Positions 28,501 through 39,432 of a DNA stretch of 64,000 bases are shown here, piece after piece (position 1 is the first letter of the stretch; the number at the start of each line of letters is the position of its first letter). Source of the stretch: an uncultured Pelagibacteraceae bacterium (GTDB lineage Bacteria > Pseudomonadota > Alphaproteobacteria > Pelagibacterales > Pelagibacteraceae). Made by a program: the position numbers and the translations under genes. Location: the NCBI GenBank assembly GCA_902582165.1, contig CACHQZ010000002.1, positions 1 through 64,000 of the forward strand. The letters are read 5' to 3'. Under the pieces are notes generated by a model. It was not told the DNA's origin. It ran no database searches and saw nothing but the letters and a program-made list of their open reading frames with translations.

Positions 28501-30007
28501 CTTAGCTCAACTGATCTATGACTTAAAACAAATTAATCCTCAAGCTAGAGTAGGCGTTAAATTAGTTGCATCAACAGGGATAGGTACTATTGCTGCTGGA
28601 GTTGCAAAAGCAAAAGCAGACATAATTTTAATTTCTGGACATTCAGGCGGAACTGGAGCTAGCCCTCAAACAAGTATCAAATATGCAGGAATACCCTGGG
28701 AGATGGGCCTTACCGAAGCTAACCAAATTTTAACCTTAAATAATCTCAGACATAACGTTACACTCAGAACCGACGGAGGTTTAAAAACCGGAAGAGATGT
28801 TGTGATAGCAGCAATGATGGGAGCTGAAGAATATGGTATGGGAACATCCTCTCTAGTAGCTATGGGCTGTATAATGGTAAGACAATGTCATTCCAATACT
28901 TGCCCTGTAGGAGTGTGTAGCCAAGATACCTCTCTAAGAGAAAAATTCACAGGTACGCCCGAAAAAGTAGTAAATTTATTTAAATTCGTGGCTAGCGAGG
29001 TAAGAGAAATTTTAGCCTCATTAGGTTTTAAATCAATTAATGAAATTATTGGACGAACTGATTTATTATCTCAAGTTAATAAGGGAGCACCAAACTTGGA
29101 TGATCTAGATCTAAACCCATTATTAGTCCAAGCGGACCCAGGCGATAACCCAAGATATTGTAAAAATAATCATATTAATAAAGTTCCTGAAACCTTAGAT
29201 GAAAAAATCTGGTCAGATATAAAAGATAATATCAAACCTACTGAAAAAAATAATTATGAATATGCAATTGGAAATACATCTAGATCTGTTGGTACTAGGC
29301 TATCACACTATGTTTACAAAAAATACGGCAATGAGAAACTAAACGATGAAACTATTAATATAAAATTATTTGGTTCTGCTGGACAGTCTTTAGGAGCATT
29401 TTTAGCGAAAGGAATAAGTCTGACGGTTGAAGGTGACTGTAATGATTATGTTGGTAAAGGTCTTTCTGGAGGAACGATTATTGTTAGGACATCGGAAAAA
29501 AGTAAATTGGTTGCGCATGAAAATACAATAATAGGTAATACAGTTTTATATGGAGCTACTTCAGGAAAACTTTATGCATCAGGGCAAGCAGGTGAAAGAT
29601 TTGCAGTAAGAAACTCAGGTAGTTTTGCTGTTGTGGAGGGTTGTGGAGCTCACGGTTGCGAGTACATGACGGGTGGAACTGCAATTATACTAGGACCCGT
29701 TGGAGACAATTTTGGAGCAGGCATGACTGGTGGAATGGCATTTATTTATGACAAGAGAAATGAATTTGAAAACTTTGCAAATTCTGCATCAATAATTTGG
29801 CAATCTGTGGAAACAGATTATTGGAAAGAGTTCCTAAAAGAAAGTATTAGAGATTTTTATACTAAAACTTCTTCAAAAAAAGCAAAAAAAATACTGGAAA
29901 ATTTCAAGCCTGAACTAAATAATTTTAAGCAAGTGTGCCCATTAGAAATGCTTGATAAATTAGACAATCCTATTAGTTTAAGATCTCATACTAAGAAAGC
30001 AGGTTAA
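25508..30007 (+). CDS. gltB: glutamate synthase large subunit
   Basis: N-terminal amidotransferase HDACGVGLIAS after propeptide; FMN domain SGHSGGTGASPQTSIKYAG; 3Fe-4S CIMVRQCHSNTCPVGVC. Confidence 0.96.
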   Translation: MIKNYKKNKKLLSETHNYNSEMEHDACGVGLIASTNGKKTRKVVEYGIEALKAIWHRGAVDADGKSGDGAGIQIEIAPEFFKEKILATGHTLDEEKRICVGMVFLPRTDYSEQEKCREIIESALLDGNYYIYGWRQVPINPSVLGKIADQGRPEIAQVMFKKNENLSTNDLERDLFETRKKIEKNAQENQLKDFYICSFSSRSIVYKGMFLAEMLSEFYPDLNDIKLTSRFAVFHQRYSTNTFPSWDLAQPFRTLAHNGEINTLKGNINWMKIHEQDMSSSLFKNVKDLKPVIKSSSDSGALDNVFELLIHSGKLAPLIKLMMIPDAWSKRSKTVPKNHQDLFNFLNSTIEPWDGPAAICATDAKWVLASSDRNGLRPLRYTISSDNLFFAGSETGMIKIPEEKIIEKGKLGPGQIIAIDLKKGKLFKDKEIKDLLAKDYKKYNKQIIDLEKKISDEKEKPYLQGEDLRKRQYLSGLSIEDLELILHPMAEEGKEASGSMGDDTPVAVLSSHFRPVSHYFRQNFSQVTNPPIDSLRENKVMSLKTRFGNLGNILDFDNLTEENIYVLDSPILTNSQSKKFKKFFSKKIKIIDCTFDISSSLKDRIEAIREEAETSVREGSTCLILSDKNISSKSASIPSILSTGAIHSHLVKQGLRGYCSLNIECSDALDTHSFAILIGVGATTVNPYLAIDSIYQRFEKKLFGKSDFESCVIKFKKSIDAGLLKIMSKMGISVISSYRGGCNFEAVGLSRAIVSDYFPGMSSRISGIGVIGIEKKIKELHAKFNAKNVFSLPIGGLYRYRKSGEDHQYQGRLIHLLQNAVSSGSYDQYKKYSSGIHNLPPINIRDLLEFKKSRKEINIDEVEPLEDILKRFGSGSMSHGALSAEAHETLAVGMNRIKGASCSGEGGEDAKRFKVLSNGDSANSRVKQIASARFGVTVDYLNNANEIEIKIAQGAKPGEGGQLPGFKVTEEIARLRHSTPGVTLISPPPHHDIYSIEDLAQLIYDLKQINPQARVGVKLVASTGIGTIAAGVAKAKADIILISGHSGGTGASPQTSIKYAGIPWEMGLTEANQILTLNNLRHNVTLRTDGGLKTGRDVVIAAMMGAEEYGMGTSSLVAMGCIMVRQCHSNTCPVGVCSQDTSLREKFTGTPEKVVNLFKFVASEVREILASLGFKSINEIIGRTDLLSQVNKGAPNLDDLDLNPLLVQADPGDNPRYCKNNHINKVPETLDEKIWSDIKDNIKPTEKNNYEYAIGNTSRSVGTRLSHYVYKKYGNEKLNDETINIKLFGSAGQSLGAFLAKGISLTVEGDCNDYVGKGLSGGTIIVRTSEKSKLVAHENTIIGNTVLYGATSGKLYASGQAGERFAVRNSGSFAVVEGCGAHGCEYMTGGTAIILGPVGDNFGAGMTGGMAFIYDKRNEFENFANSASIIWQSVETDYWKEFLKESIRDFYTKTSSKKAKKILENFKPELNNFKQVCPLEMLDKLDNPISLRSHTKKAG

Positions 30008-30885
30008 TGAGTAAAATTAAAGTTTTTTGCTTTGGCTTTGGTCAAGTCGCAGAAAATTTCATTAATAAGCTAATTAACGAAAAAAAAGGCTTTGATTTAA
30101 GTGTTACTTCGAGACATGAAACTCATCAGATAGAGTTTAATAACATTAAAATAAATTCATACCAATTTACTGAAAACAAGTTTGATAACTCTATTAAAAA
30201 AAAAATAGAGGAAGCAGATTACATTTTAGTTTCTATTCCACCTATTGATGGTAAAGATATTGTAGCAAATTACCTTGAAATAAATTTAAAAAAAACAATA
30301 AATTGTAAATGGATTACATATTTATCTGCAACTAGTGTATACGGGGATCATAAAGGTGAATGGGTTAACGAAGATAGCGCTACTCAACCCACGTCAGATA
30401 ATGGGATAAGTAGATTAGAAGCAGAAAAAAACTGGAAAAGTTTATCGAATAAAAAAAATTTTCCACTTCAAATTTTTAGATTAGCCGGCATATATTCAAA
30501 CGAGTTTAATATTTTGAAAAGATTAAAAACTGGTAAAGTACAAATTGTAGATAAAAAAAATCACTTTTTTTCAAGAATTCATGTTGAGGATATAGCTAAC
30601 ATTTTATTTAAGTCTCTTGATAATTTTAAAAATAATGAAATCTATAACATTTGTGATGATAAACCTGCATCGCAAATTGAAGTAGCAACCTACGGGGCAA
30701 AATTATTAAAACTAGAGAAACCTAATTCAGTTAAACTTGAGGAAGTAGAAAGCGGAATGTTGAGAAATTTTTATAAAGACTCAAAAAAAGTTGATAATAA
30801 AAAAATGAAAAAATTTTTTAATCACAAATTAAAGTACCCAACTTATGTTGAAGGACTAAATTATATCTTTAACAATACTTTCTAA
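30007..30885 (+). CDS. NAD(P)-dependent epimerase/SDR (YeeZ-like)
   Basis: CFGFGQVAENF nucleotide-binding segment; YLSATSVYGDHKGEWVNE; IFRLAGIY. Confidence 0.8.
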   Translation: MSKIKVFCFGFGQVAENFINKLINEKKGFDLSVTSRHETHQIEFNNIKINSYQFTENKFDNSIKKKIEEADYILVSIPPIDGKDIVANYLEINLKKTINCKWITYLSATSVYGDHKGEWVNEDSATQPTSDNGISRLEAEKNWKSLSNKKNFPLQIFRLAGIYSNEFNILKRLKTGKVQIVDKKNHFFSRIHVEDIANILFKSLDNFKNNEIYNICDDKPASQIEVATYGAKLLKLEKPNSVKLEEVESGMLRNFYKDSKKVDNKKMKKFFNHKLKYPTYVEGLNYIFNNTF

Positions 30886-31632
30886 TTCTTTAATTATTTT
30901 TTTTAAGGGAGCTTGATTTGATAAACTATGGTCCCCGTTTTTAATTACCACTAACTTCTTTTGTGCATTCTGAAATACCGAAAGAACTTTTCTTGAAAAG
31001 GATACCGGCACAACTTCATCTTTGCTACCATGAACCATTGTTACTTTTATTCTAGATTTTATTTTTTTAGATAGGATTTTATTTTTTCTTCCATCTTTAA
31101 TTAATTGATAAGTAATGGGATATTGATTTTGTTTTTGTTTAAACTTTGAACCGCCATGCGAAATTATAGATATTCCTTTACTTACAATTTCCTTTTTAAT
31201 TTTATTTGTAAATTTTTTCCACATTAGTCTATCCAAAAATTCAGGAGCTGAGCCTATACCGACAAAACCTACAATTTGATTTTCAAAATATCTAAATAGA
31301 TTTAAAGATATCCATGCTCCCATGCTAGAACCAATAAGTATAAATCTATTCTTTTTAACAATTTTTTTAATTGAATTCTTAGCGTCATTAGACCATTGGG
31401 TTATATTTCCATTTGTAAATTTACCCGATGACTTACCGTGTCCTGAATACTCAATAGCTAAAAAACCTAATTTATTTTTTACAGCAAATTTTTTAAAGGC
31501 TTGAGGTTTTTTCCCATCAATATCAGACATAAAACCAGGAAGAAAAATTATATATAGCTTCTTTTTAAAATAATTGTCTATATATCTAAGCTTTTTAGTA
31601 TTCGAAATTTTTATATACTTAAATTTTTTCAT
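30856..31632 (-). CDS. alpha/beta hydrolase
   Basis: LGFLAIEYSGHGKSSG, nucleophile elbow IGSSMGAW, VHGSKDEVVP, NGDHSLS. Confidence 0.88.
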   Translation of the reverse strand: MKKFKYIKISNTKKLRYIDNYFKKKLYIIFLPGFMSDIDGKKPQAFKKFAVKNKLGFLAIEYSGHGKSSGKFTNGNITQWSNDAKNSIKKIVKKNRFILIGSSMGAWISLNLFRYFENQIVGFVGIGSAPEFLDRLMWKKFTNKIKKEIVSKGISIISHGGSKFKQKQNQYPITYQLIKDGRKNKILSKKIKSRIKVTMVHGSKDEVVPVSFSRKVLSVFQNAQKKLVVIKNGDHSLSNQAPLKKIIKELESIVKDII

Positions 31633-31669
31633 ATGACGTTAATTTAATTTGTTATTATATAGAAATAAA

Positions 31670-32842
31670 ATGACTTCTAAAATAAATGTTTTGCAAGTGA
31701 TACCAAAACTTGGTTACGGCGGTGCCGAAACAGGATGTTATGATATTGCTCATTATTTGGCAGAACAAGATTGCGGTTCTTATATAGCCACTTCCGGAGG
31801 CGAACTGCTAAAATTTGTAAAAAAAAACAAAGTAGGTATTTTTAGAATTCCTGTACATTCAAAAAATCCGTTATTAATTTTTCTAAATTCAATAATTTTA
31901 TCTATTTTTATTCTGTTTAAAAAAGTTAATATTGTTCATGCAAGAAGTAGAGCACCGGCTTGGTCGTGTTATTTTGCATGTCTTTTAACTAACACAAGAT
32001 TCGTAACTACTTTTCATGGAACTTATAATTTTAAAAGTAACCTAAAAAAATTTTATAATAGTATTATGCTAAGATCGAATCTTACAATAGCAGGTTCAAA
32101 CTTTATTTTTAATCATATTAATGAAAAATATGTAGAGTATTTAAACGAAAAAAGAAAAAAATTAATAGTTATATTCAGAGGGATAAACATTGATTACTAT
32201 AATCAAAAAAACATATCGATCTTGAAGCAAGAAAAATTAAAAAAGGAATGGAATTTGTCTTCTGATAAATTTACTATTTTGATGCCAGGTAGATTAACTT
32301 ACTGGAAGGGGCAGGAAAAATTTATTGAGTCTCTGAATATTTTAACTGAAGACTATGATATAGATAATTTTCAGGCTATATTGCTTGGCTCAGATCAAGG
32401 AAGAAAAGTTTATAAAAAAAAATTATTTAGTTTAATCGAAAGATATAGTTTGAGTAAAAAGGTAAAATTCATTGATAATTGTAATGAAATGCCACTCGCT
32501 TACTCACTAGCTGATGTTGTTGTTTCAGCATCTGTAGAACCAGAATCTTTTGGAAGAATTGCTATAGAGTCCCAAGCGATGTGCAAGCCAATAATCGCAA
32601 GCAATATCGGTGGATCAAAGGAAACAATTCTAAATAAAAAATCTGGGTATTTGTATAAACATGATGATCCGAGAGAACTTGCGAAATTTTTAAATACTGT
32701 TATTCAATTAGATCAAGAGGAGTTGAAATTAATGGGAAACGAGGGTAGAAAAAATGTATCTAAAAAATTTGACGTGGAAATAATGTGTAGTTCTAATTTA
32801 AGAGAGTATAAAAAATTACTAAAAAAAGATGCCAGAAATTAA
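31670..32842 (+). CDS. glycosyltransferase family 4
   Basis: IPKLGYGGAETGCYDIA, MPGRLTYWKGQEKFIES, EPESFGRIAIESQAMCKPIIAS; likely start MTSKINVLQ at 31670, downstream of ORF-track start 31649. Confidence 0.9.
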   Translation: MTSKINVLQVIPKLGYGGAETGCYDIAHYLAEQDCGSYIATSGGELLKFVKKNKVGIFRIPVHSKNPLLIFLNSIILSIFILFKKVNIVHARSRAPAWSCYFACLLTNTRFVTTFHGTYNFKSNLKKFYNSIMLRSNLTIAGSNFIFNHINEKYVEYLNEKRKKLIVIFRGINIDYYNQKNISILKQEKLKKEWNLSSDKFTILMPGRLTYWKGQEKFIESLNILTEDYDIDNFQAILLGSDQGRKVYKKKLFSLIERYSLSKKVKFIDNCNEMPLAYSLADVVVSASVEPESFGRIAIESQAMCKPIIASNIGGSKETILNKKSGYLYKHDDPRELAKFLNTVIQLDQEELKLMGNEGRKNVSKKFDVEIMCSSNLREYKKLLKKDARN

Positions 32843-34748
32843 ACTTTTAGACGGAAAAAAAATTTCTTTTAATAAGTCAATTAACGGATTTGATCTTGTA
32901 AAAAAAATTAGTAAGTCTTTGGAAAAAAAAGCTCTAATTATGGAAGTTAATGGTGAATTAAAAGATTTGAGCCACGAAATTACAAAAAGTTCAGAAGTAA
33001 GAATTATTACAGATGAAGATAAAGAGGGACTAGAAGTATTAAGACATGATACAGCCCATATAATGGCAATGTCTGTACAAGAAATTTTTCCAGGAACACA
33101 AGTGACTATTGGTCCTGTCATTGACAATGGTTTTTTCTATGACTTTGCAAGAAAAGAACCTTTTACCGAAAGCGATTTAGAAAAGATTGAAAAAAAAATG
33201 AAAGAAATAATAGATAGAGATGTAAAAACTAGAAGAGAAGTTTGGACTAGAGATAAAGCCATAAAACATTTTTTAAAAATAGGTGAAAAGTATAAAGCAG
33301 AGATAATTCAAAGCATTCCAGAAAGCGAGGAAATTTCAATATATCATCATGGTGAAACTTGGCATGATTTATGTAGAGGCCCACATTTAGCATCTTCGGG
33401 TAAAATTGGCAAAGCATTCAAGCTTACAAAAGTTTCTGGGGCTTATTGGAGAGGCGATTCAAATAATGAGATGTTACAAAGAATTTATGGAACATGTTGG
33501 AGTTCAAAAAAAGACCTAGAGGATTATCTAAATAGATTAGAGGAAGCTGAAAAAAGAGATCACAGAAAATTAGGAAAAGAAATGGACTTATTTCATTTTA
33601 GAGAGGAAAGTCCAGGCTCAGTATTCTGGCATGAGAAAGGATGGACTTTGTTTCAAAGACTTGTCGAATATATGCGAATGAAACAAAGGTTAGCAGGTTA
33701 TAAAGAAATAAATACACCAGAACTTCTAGATAAATCATTATGGGAAAAATCAGGTCATTGGGATAAGTTTAGTGATCATATGTTTACGTCTGATACTCCC
33801 GATGAGAAAACTTTTGCAATCAAACCTATGAATTGTCCAGGTTGTGTACAAATATTTAATCAAGGTTTAAAAAGCTATAGAGATTTGCCGTTAAAACTTT
33901 CAGAGTTTGGAAAAGTTCATAGGTATGAACCTTCAGGCGCTTTGCACGGTTTGCTGAGAGTTAGAGCGTTTACTCAGGATGACGCGCATATTTTTTGTAC
34001 CGAGGATCAAATCACCGAAGAGTCTTTATCCGTAACTAATTTAATTTTAAATATTTACAAAGATTTAGGTTTTGAAAATATAATCTTAAAGTATTCCGAT
34101 AGACCTGAAAAAAGAGTTGGTGATGATAAAGTATGGGACAAATCTGAAGCAGCACTATTGGAGACAATTAAAAAATCAAAATTAGACTATTCAATCAATA
34201 AGGGAGAAGGAGCTTTTTACGGTCCTAAGATTGAATTTGTTTTAAGAGATGCTATTGGTAGAGATTGGCAATGCGGAACTTTACAGGTAGATTTAAATTT
34301 ACCTGCTAGACTCGGCGCATCATTTGTAGATAAAGATGGAGCAAAAAAAGTTCCTGTTATGCTTCACAGAGCTTTATTTGGTTCTTTGGAGAGATTTATT
34401 GGAATTTTAATTGAAAATTATGCAGGCAAGCTTCCTTTTTGGTTATCACCAACACAAGCAGTTGTATGTACAATTACAGAGGAAAACAATGCTTATGTAA
34501 AAAAATTATTTGAAGATCTATTCAAAGAGGGTATAAAATGTGAAATAGATTTAAGGAATGAAAAAATTAATTATAAAATTAGAGAACATTCACTTGCAAA
34601 AGTACCTATGATTATTGTTTGTGGGAAAAACGAGATGGCAAACGGTACTGTTACAATTAGAAAACTAGGATCAAACAAGCAAGAAACTATTAAAAGAGAT
34701 CAACTTATCAAAAATTTGCTAGAAGCAAATAAAATGCCATTAAATTAG
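32829..34748 (+). CDS. thrS: threonyl-tRNA synthetase
   Basis: TGS-like N-terminus, HDTAHIMAMSVQEIFP, KPMNCPGCVQIF, full length 639 aa. Confidence 0.97.
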   Translation: MPEIKLLDGKKISFNKSINGFDLVKKISKSLEKKALIMEVNGELKDLSHEITKSSEVRIITDEDKEGLEVLRHDTAHIMAMSVQEIFPGTQVTIGPVIDNGFFYDFARKEPFTESDLEKIEKKMKEIIDRDVKTRREVWTRDKAIKHFLKIGEKYKAEIIQSIPESEEISIYHHGETWHDLCRGPHLASSGKIGKAFKLTKVSGAYWRGDSNNEMLQRIYGTCWSSKKDLEDYLNRLEEAEKRDHRKLGKEMDLFHFREESPGSVFWHEKGWTLFQRLVEYMRMKQRLAGYKEINTPELLDKSLWEKSGHWDKFSDHMFTSDTPDEKTFAIKPMNCPGCVQIFNQGLKSYRDLPLKLSEFGKVHRYEPSGALHGLLRVRAFTQDDAHIFCTEDQITEESLSVTNLILNIYKDLGFENIILKYSDRPEKRVGDDKVWDKSEAALLETIKKSKLDYSINKGEGAFYGPKIEFVLRDAIGRDWQCGTLQVDLNLPARLGASFVDKDGAKKVPVMLHRALFGSLERFIGILIENYAGKLPFWLSPTQAVVCTITEENNAYVKKLFEDLFKEGIKCEIDLRNEKINYKIREHSLAKVPMIIVCGKNEMANGTVTIRKLGSNKQETIKRDQLIKNLLEANKMPLN

Positions 34749-35293
34749 TGTCAAATTTTAAACCAAATTATTTTCAAAAAAGAAATAAAGTTCATGGTCC
34801 AAAAGCTAATGAGAGGATTAGAGCGTTAGATGTACAAGTGATTGGAAGTGACGGAGGAAACTTAGGAACTCTTCCAATAAAAAAAGCGATTGAATTAGCC
34901 AAGCAAGAAGGACTTGACTTAATAGAGATATCTCCAAATGCAAATCCTCCAGTTTGTAAGATTATGGATATTGGAAAGTATAAATATGATTTACAAAAGA
35001 AAGCTAATCAAGCTAAAAAAAAACAAAAAACAATATCACTAAAAGAAATCAAGTTAAGACCTGGAACAGAAATACACGATTATAATTTTAAGATAAAGAA
35101 TGCAAAAAAATTTATTGCTAAGGGTGATAAAGTTAAATTCACAGTAAAATTTAAAGGGCGTGAAATGCAACATACAGAACTAGGAAAAGAACTAATGAAT
35201 AGAATTATTGAAGAGACGAAGGAAATTGCAAAAATAGAAAGCCAACCTAAATTTGAAGGCAGGCAAATGGTGATGATAATCCAGCCTATTTAA
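34748..35293 (+). CDS. infC: translation initiation factor IF-3 (GTG start)
   Basis: VIGSDGGNLGTLPIKKAIELAKQEGLDLIEISPNANPPVCKIMDIGKYKY. Confidence 0.95.
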   Translation: MSNFKPNYFQKRNKVHGPKANERIRALDVQVIGSDGGNLGTLPIKKAIELAKQEGLDLIEISPNANPPVCKIMDIGKYKYDLQKKANQAKKKQKTISLKEIKLRPGTEIHDYNFKIKNAKKFIAKGDKVKFTVKFKGREMQHTELGKELMNRIIEETKEIAKIESQPKFEGRQMVMIIQPI

Positions 35294-35350
35294 AAAAATA
35301 TAATAGATACTTGTAAAGAGAACTCAATACCTATATAAGTCCGATTAATT

Positions 35351-35551
35351 ATGCCTAAGTTAAAAACAAAAAGCTCTGCAAAAAAAAGATTTAGATTTAC
35401 AGCTTCAGGAAAAATTAAAATGCCTCAAGCTGGTAAACGACATGGTATGATTAAAAGAACAAATTCACAAATAAGAAGACAAAGAGGCACTACGATTATG
35501 TCAAAACAAGATACACGAATAGTAAAATCGTATATGCCATACAACGTGTAA
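35351..35551 (+). CDS. rpmI: 50S ribosomal protein L35
   Basis: [33 protein letters not shown]. Confidence 0.97.
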   Translation: MPKLKTKSSAKKRFRFTASGKIKMPQAGKRHGMIKRTNSQIRRQRGTTIMSKQDTRIVKSYMPYNV

Positions 35552-35560
35552 GAGGATATT

Positions 35561-35917
35561 ATGGCTAGAACAAAACGTGGTGTAATAAGTCGGGCTAAAC
35601 ATAAAAAAGTTTTAAAATCTGTAAAAGGTCAGTTCGGAAGAAGAAAAAATACTATTAGAGTTGCTAGACAAGCTATGGAAAAGGCAATGCAATATGCATA
35701 CCGAGACAGAAAAGCAAAAAAAAGAGAATTTAGATCTTTATGGATACAAAGAATTAATGCTGGCGTGAGAGCCGAGGGTCTGACATATGCTAAATTTATA
35801 AATGGTTTATCCAAATCTAAAATTAAATTAGATAGAAAAGTTTTGGCTGAATTAGCCTATAATAATCCAGAAGTGTTTAAATCTGTGGTTAAAAAAGTTC
35901 AATCCTCCCTTAATTAA
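35561..35917 (+). CDS. rplT: 50S ribosomal protein L20
   Basis: [51 protein letters not shown]. Confidence 0.97.
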   Translation: MARTKRGVISRAKHKKVLKSVKGQFGRRKNTIRVARQAMEKAMQYAYRDRKAKKREFRSLWIQRINAGVRAEGLTYAKFINGLSKSKIKLDRKVLAELAYNNPEVFKSVVKKVQSSLN

Positions 35918-35965
35918 AAGGGTCTTTGATTTAACTTCAACTTAATATAAAAAATCAATTACCTA

Positions 35966-37033
35966 ATGAGTGATTTAGATAAAATAAATTCTATTTTTAA
36001 TGCTAAGATTGACTCTGTAAAAACTAAGATAGATCTGCAAAATATTAAAACTGAGTTTTTTGGAAAAAACGGGCAAATTACACAACAGTTTAAAAAACTT
36101 GGATCATTGGATCAAAATAAAAGAAAAGAATTTGCCTCTAATTTAAATAAGATAAAAGATGATCTTACAACTCAAATTGAACAGAAAAATTTAGAAATAG
36201 AAAACTTTGAAATAAATGAAAAACTTAAAAATGAAAAAGTTGATATTACTTTACCTGCAAGAACTTATCAAAAAGGTAAAATTCACCCTGTTTCACAAGT
36301 CATTGATGAAATCACTTCTATATTTTCTGAGCTAGGATTTACAGTTGCAGAGGGACCAGATGTAGAAACTGAATATAACAATTTTACAGCACTAAATACT
36401 CCTGAAGACCATCCTGCTCGAGATATGCATGATACATTTTATTTGGAGAAAAACAAAAAACTCTTACTTAGAACCCATACTTCACCTGTCCAAATTAGAG
36501 CTATGCTTTCTGGAAAACCTCCATTCAAGATTATTGTGCCAGGAAGAACTTATCGCTGCGATAGTGATCAAACTCATGCACCTATGTTTCATCAGCTTGA
36601 GGGGCTCCACATAGATAAAAAAATTACAATGGGTCATTTAAAAGGTTGTTTAGACTATTTTATCAAAGAGTTTTTTGAGGTTAAAAATATAAAAATGAGA
36701 TTTAGACCAAGTCACTTTCCGTTCACTGAGCCATCTGCGGAAGTAGATATTGGTTACAAAATTGAAAATGAAAAAATAGTGATTGGTGAAGGTGATAAGT
36801 GGCTTGAAATTTTAGGTTGTGGAATGGTTCATCCAAATGTTTTGATAAATGCAAAAGTTAATCCAAAAAAATACCAAGGTTTTGCTTTTGGAATGGGAAT
36901 TGATCGATTAGCAATGCTTAAATACGGAATCAATGATTTAAGAGCTTTTTTTGAAACTGATTTTCGTTGGCTTAATCATTTTGGATTTGATCCATTAGAC
37001 GTACCAACTAATTATAGAGGACTTAGCAAATGA
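35966..37033 (+). CDS. pheS: phenylalanyl-tRNA synthetase alpha subunit
   Basis: [51 protein letters not shown]. Confidence 0.97.
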   Translation: MSDLDKINSIFNAKIDSVKTKIDLQNIKTEFFGKNGQITQQFKKLGSLDQNKRKEFASNLNKIKDDLTTQIEQKNLEIENFEINEKLKNEKVDITLPARTYQKGKIHPVSQVIDEITSIFSELGFTVAEGPDVETEYNNFTALNTPEDHPARDMHDTFYLEKNKKLLLRTHTSPVQIRAMLSGKPPFKIIVPGRTYRCDSDQTHAPMFHQLEGLHIDKKITMGHLKGCLDYFIKEFFEVKNIKMRFRPSHFPFTEPSAEVDIGYKIENEKIVIGEGDKWLEILGCGMVHPNVLINAKVNPKKYQGFAFGMGIDRLAMLKYGINDLRAFFETDFRWLNHFGFDPLDVPTNYRGLSK

Positions 37034-39432
37034 TCATTACTATTCCTTGGTTAAAAGAGCATCTCAAAACTAATTTAGGGGAAAGTGAAATAGTTAATCA
37101 GCTTACAAATATTGGCCTGGAGGTTGAAAGAATTACAGAGAGACAAGATAAATCTAAAAATTTTAAAATTGCAAAAATTCTTAAAGCTGAAAAACATCCT
37201 AATGCAGACAAATTAAAAGTTTGTGAGGTTGATATTGGAGATGAAAAGATTGCAAAAGTTATTTGTGGAGCATCAAACGCTAGAGAGGGATTAGTAACAA
37301 TTTATGCACCGCCAGGAGCAGTAATACCCAAAACAAAATTAGAATTGAAAATATCAAAAATCAGAGGAGTCGAATCTAACGGCATGCTTTGCTCGGAAAG
37401 TGAGCTCAATTTGTCAAATGAAAGCGAAGGAATAATAGAGCTTAAAAATAAAGAAAGTCAAATCGGTAAAAATTATTTTAAAAGTAAAACTGAGAAAACA
37501 ATAGATATCTCAATTACTCCTAATAGAGGAGATTGTTTAGGAATAAGAGGTATTGCTAGAGATTTATCGTCCTCAGGAGCTGGAAAGTTAATTCCTCTGA
37601 AAAAAAAGAAAATCAAACAATCCTTTAAACATTTGATAAAAACATCTATTAGAAAAGATCGTAATCAAGGCTGTTTGTCTTTTGGAAGTTGTTATATTAA
37701 AGGTATAACTAATAAAGAAAGTCCGGAATGGTTGAAAAATAAACTCATATCACTTGGATTAAAGCCAATTTCAGCCGTAGTAGATATCACTAATTATGTA
37801 ATGTTTGATTTAAATCGACCTTTACATTCATATGATGCTGACAAAATAGACAGTGAAATTATCATAAGAGATGCGAAAGAAGGGGAAGAATTTGAAGCTT
37901 TAGATGGTAAAAATTACAAGCTTAAAAAAGGTATGTGTGTTATTGCTGATAAATCAAGTGTTCTTGGTTTAGGAGGAATAATTGGTGGCACAAAGACTTC
38001 AACTGAATTAGACACAAAAAATATTATACTGGAAGCGGCCTATTTTTCTCCCTCATCAATAAGAAAAACCGCTCGTGATTTATCATTAGATACTGATGCA
38101 AAGTATAGATTTGAAAGAGGTATTGACCCTGAATCAATTTCAGAGGGACTAGAAATTGCGACTGGATTAATTTTAAGTATATGCGGAGGTCATGCAAGTA
38201 AATTCATGATTACCGGTCAAAGTTACCGAAAAAATAATTTTTTAAAATTTGACATTGATAAGTTTGAAAAATTAATTGGAATTTCTATTGGTTTAACTGA
38301 AGCACAAAAGATTCTTGTATCCTTAGGCTTCAAATGTAAAAAATCCAAAAATGAGCTTAAAATTGAAATCCCTTCTTGGAGGCCGGATATCAAGCAAGAT
38401 GTAGATATAATTGAAGAACTCATTCGAATAAAAGGCTTTAATAAAATTGAACTAATTGAACCAGAGCGAAACCGTAAGAAAGATACTCTAAATTTTAAAC
38501 AAAAATTATTTCATTTATCACAAAGGTCATTAGCATCAAAAGGGTATCTAGAGACCGTGACTTGGTCTTTTACCGACTCAAAAATTGATAAACAATTTTC
38601 TAAGGGAGAAAAAGAAATCTTTATTTTTAATCCTATATCAGCCGATTTAAACGTATTAAGAAGATCTATTTTTTCAAATCTTTCGACTCACTTAAAAAAG
38701 AATCAAGATAGGGGATATGAGGACATTTCATTATTTGAAATAGGCCCAACTTTTTTTGGTAAAAATCCAGGTGATCAACAAGTAGTTTTAGGCGCAATGA
38801 AATCAGGGAAAATTGGAAGAAAAAGTTGGATTGATCAAGAGAGAAATGTAGATGTATTCGACATTAAAGGCGACGTTCTGAAAACTTTAATTGAACTTGG
38901 TCTTGATGAAAATGATCTTTTTGTAAGTGAGAAAACTAAAGATTGCTATCATCCTGGAAGATCAGGATCTATAACATTAAAATCTGAAAAAGGTGCCACC
39001 CTCGCTTATTTTGGTGAAATACATCCAGCAATTATAAAAAAGATTGATTTTAAACAACAAAATATTTTTGGTTTAGAAATTTTTCTAAAAAATATACCTG
39101 AACCAAAAAAGAAAAATAGACTGACTAAAAAAATTTTTAAAGCATCAGATTTTCAAAAATCTGAAAGAGATTTTGCTTTTATAATTGATAAAATTTTTAA
39201 AATAGGATTATTAGAGAAAATAATCAAAGAAATTGATTTTTCCTTAATACAAGATGTAAACACATTCGATGTTTATGAAGGTGAAAATATTCCTAAAGAT
39301 AAAAAGTCAGTTGCAATAAATGTGACACTTCAAGCGGCAGATAAAACTTTAAGTGAAAAAGATATAGATCAAATCTGTAAAAAAATTGTTGAGGTAGTAA
39401 AAGAGAAAACTGGTGCTACAATTAGGTCCTAA
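37030..39432 (+). CDS. pheT: phenylalanyl-tRNA synthetase beta subunit
   Basis: [32 protein letters not shown]-type tRNA-binding domain; [19 protein letters not shown]. Confidence 0.97.
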   Translation: MIITIPWLKEHLKTNLGESEIVNQLTNIGLEVERITERQDKSKNFKIAKILKAEKHPNADKLKVCEVDIGDEKIAKVICGASNAREGLVTIYAPPGAVIPKTKLELKISKIRGVESNGMLCSESELNLSNESEGIIELKNKESQIGKNYFKSKTEKTIDISITPNRGDCLGIRGIARDLSSSGAGKLIPLKKKKIKQSFKHLIKTSIRKDRNQGCLSFGSCYIKGITNKESPEWLKNKLISLGLKPISAVVDITNYVMFDLNRPLHSYDADKIDSEIIIRDAKEGEEFEALDGKNYKLKKGMCVIADKSSVLGLGGIIGGTKTSTELDTKNIILEAAYFSPSSIRKTARDLSLDTDAKYRFERGIDPESISEGLEIATGLILSICGGHASKFMITGQSYRKNNFLKFDIDKFEKLIGISIGLTEAQKILVSLGFKCKKSKNELKIEIPSWRPDIKQDVDIIEELIRIKGFNKIELIEPERNRKKDTLNFKQKLFHLSQRSLASKGYLETVTWSFTDSKIDKQFSKGEKEIFIFNPISADLNVLRRSIFSNLSTHLKKNQDRGYEDISLFEIGPTFFGKNPGDQQVVLGAMKSGKIGRKSWIDQERNVDVFDIKGDVLKTLIELGLDENDLFVSEKTKDCYHPGRSGSITLKSEKGATLAYFGEIHPAIIKKIDFKQQNIFGLEIFLKNIPEPKKKNRLTKKIFKASDFQKSERDFAFIIDKIFKIGLLEKIIKEIDFSLIQDVNTFDVYEGENIPKDKKSVAINVTLQAADKTLSEKDIDQICKKIVEVVKEKTGATIRS

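Noticed and set aside
32819-33127. 102-aa ORF antisense to thrS N-terminus
   Set aside because: Shadow ORF; thrS is full length and in frame
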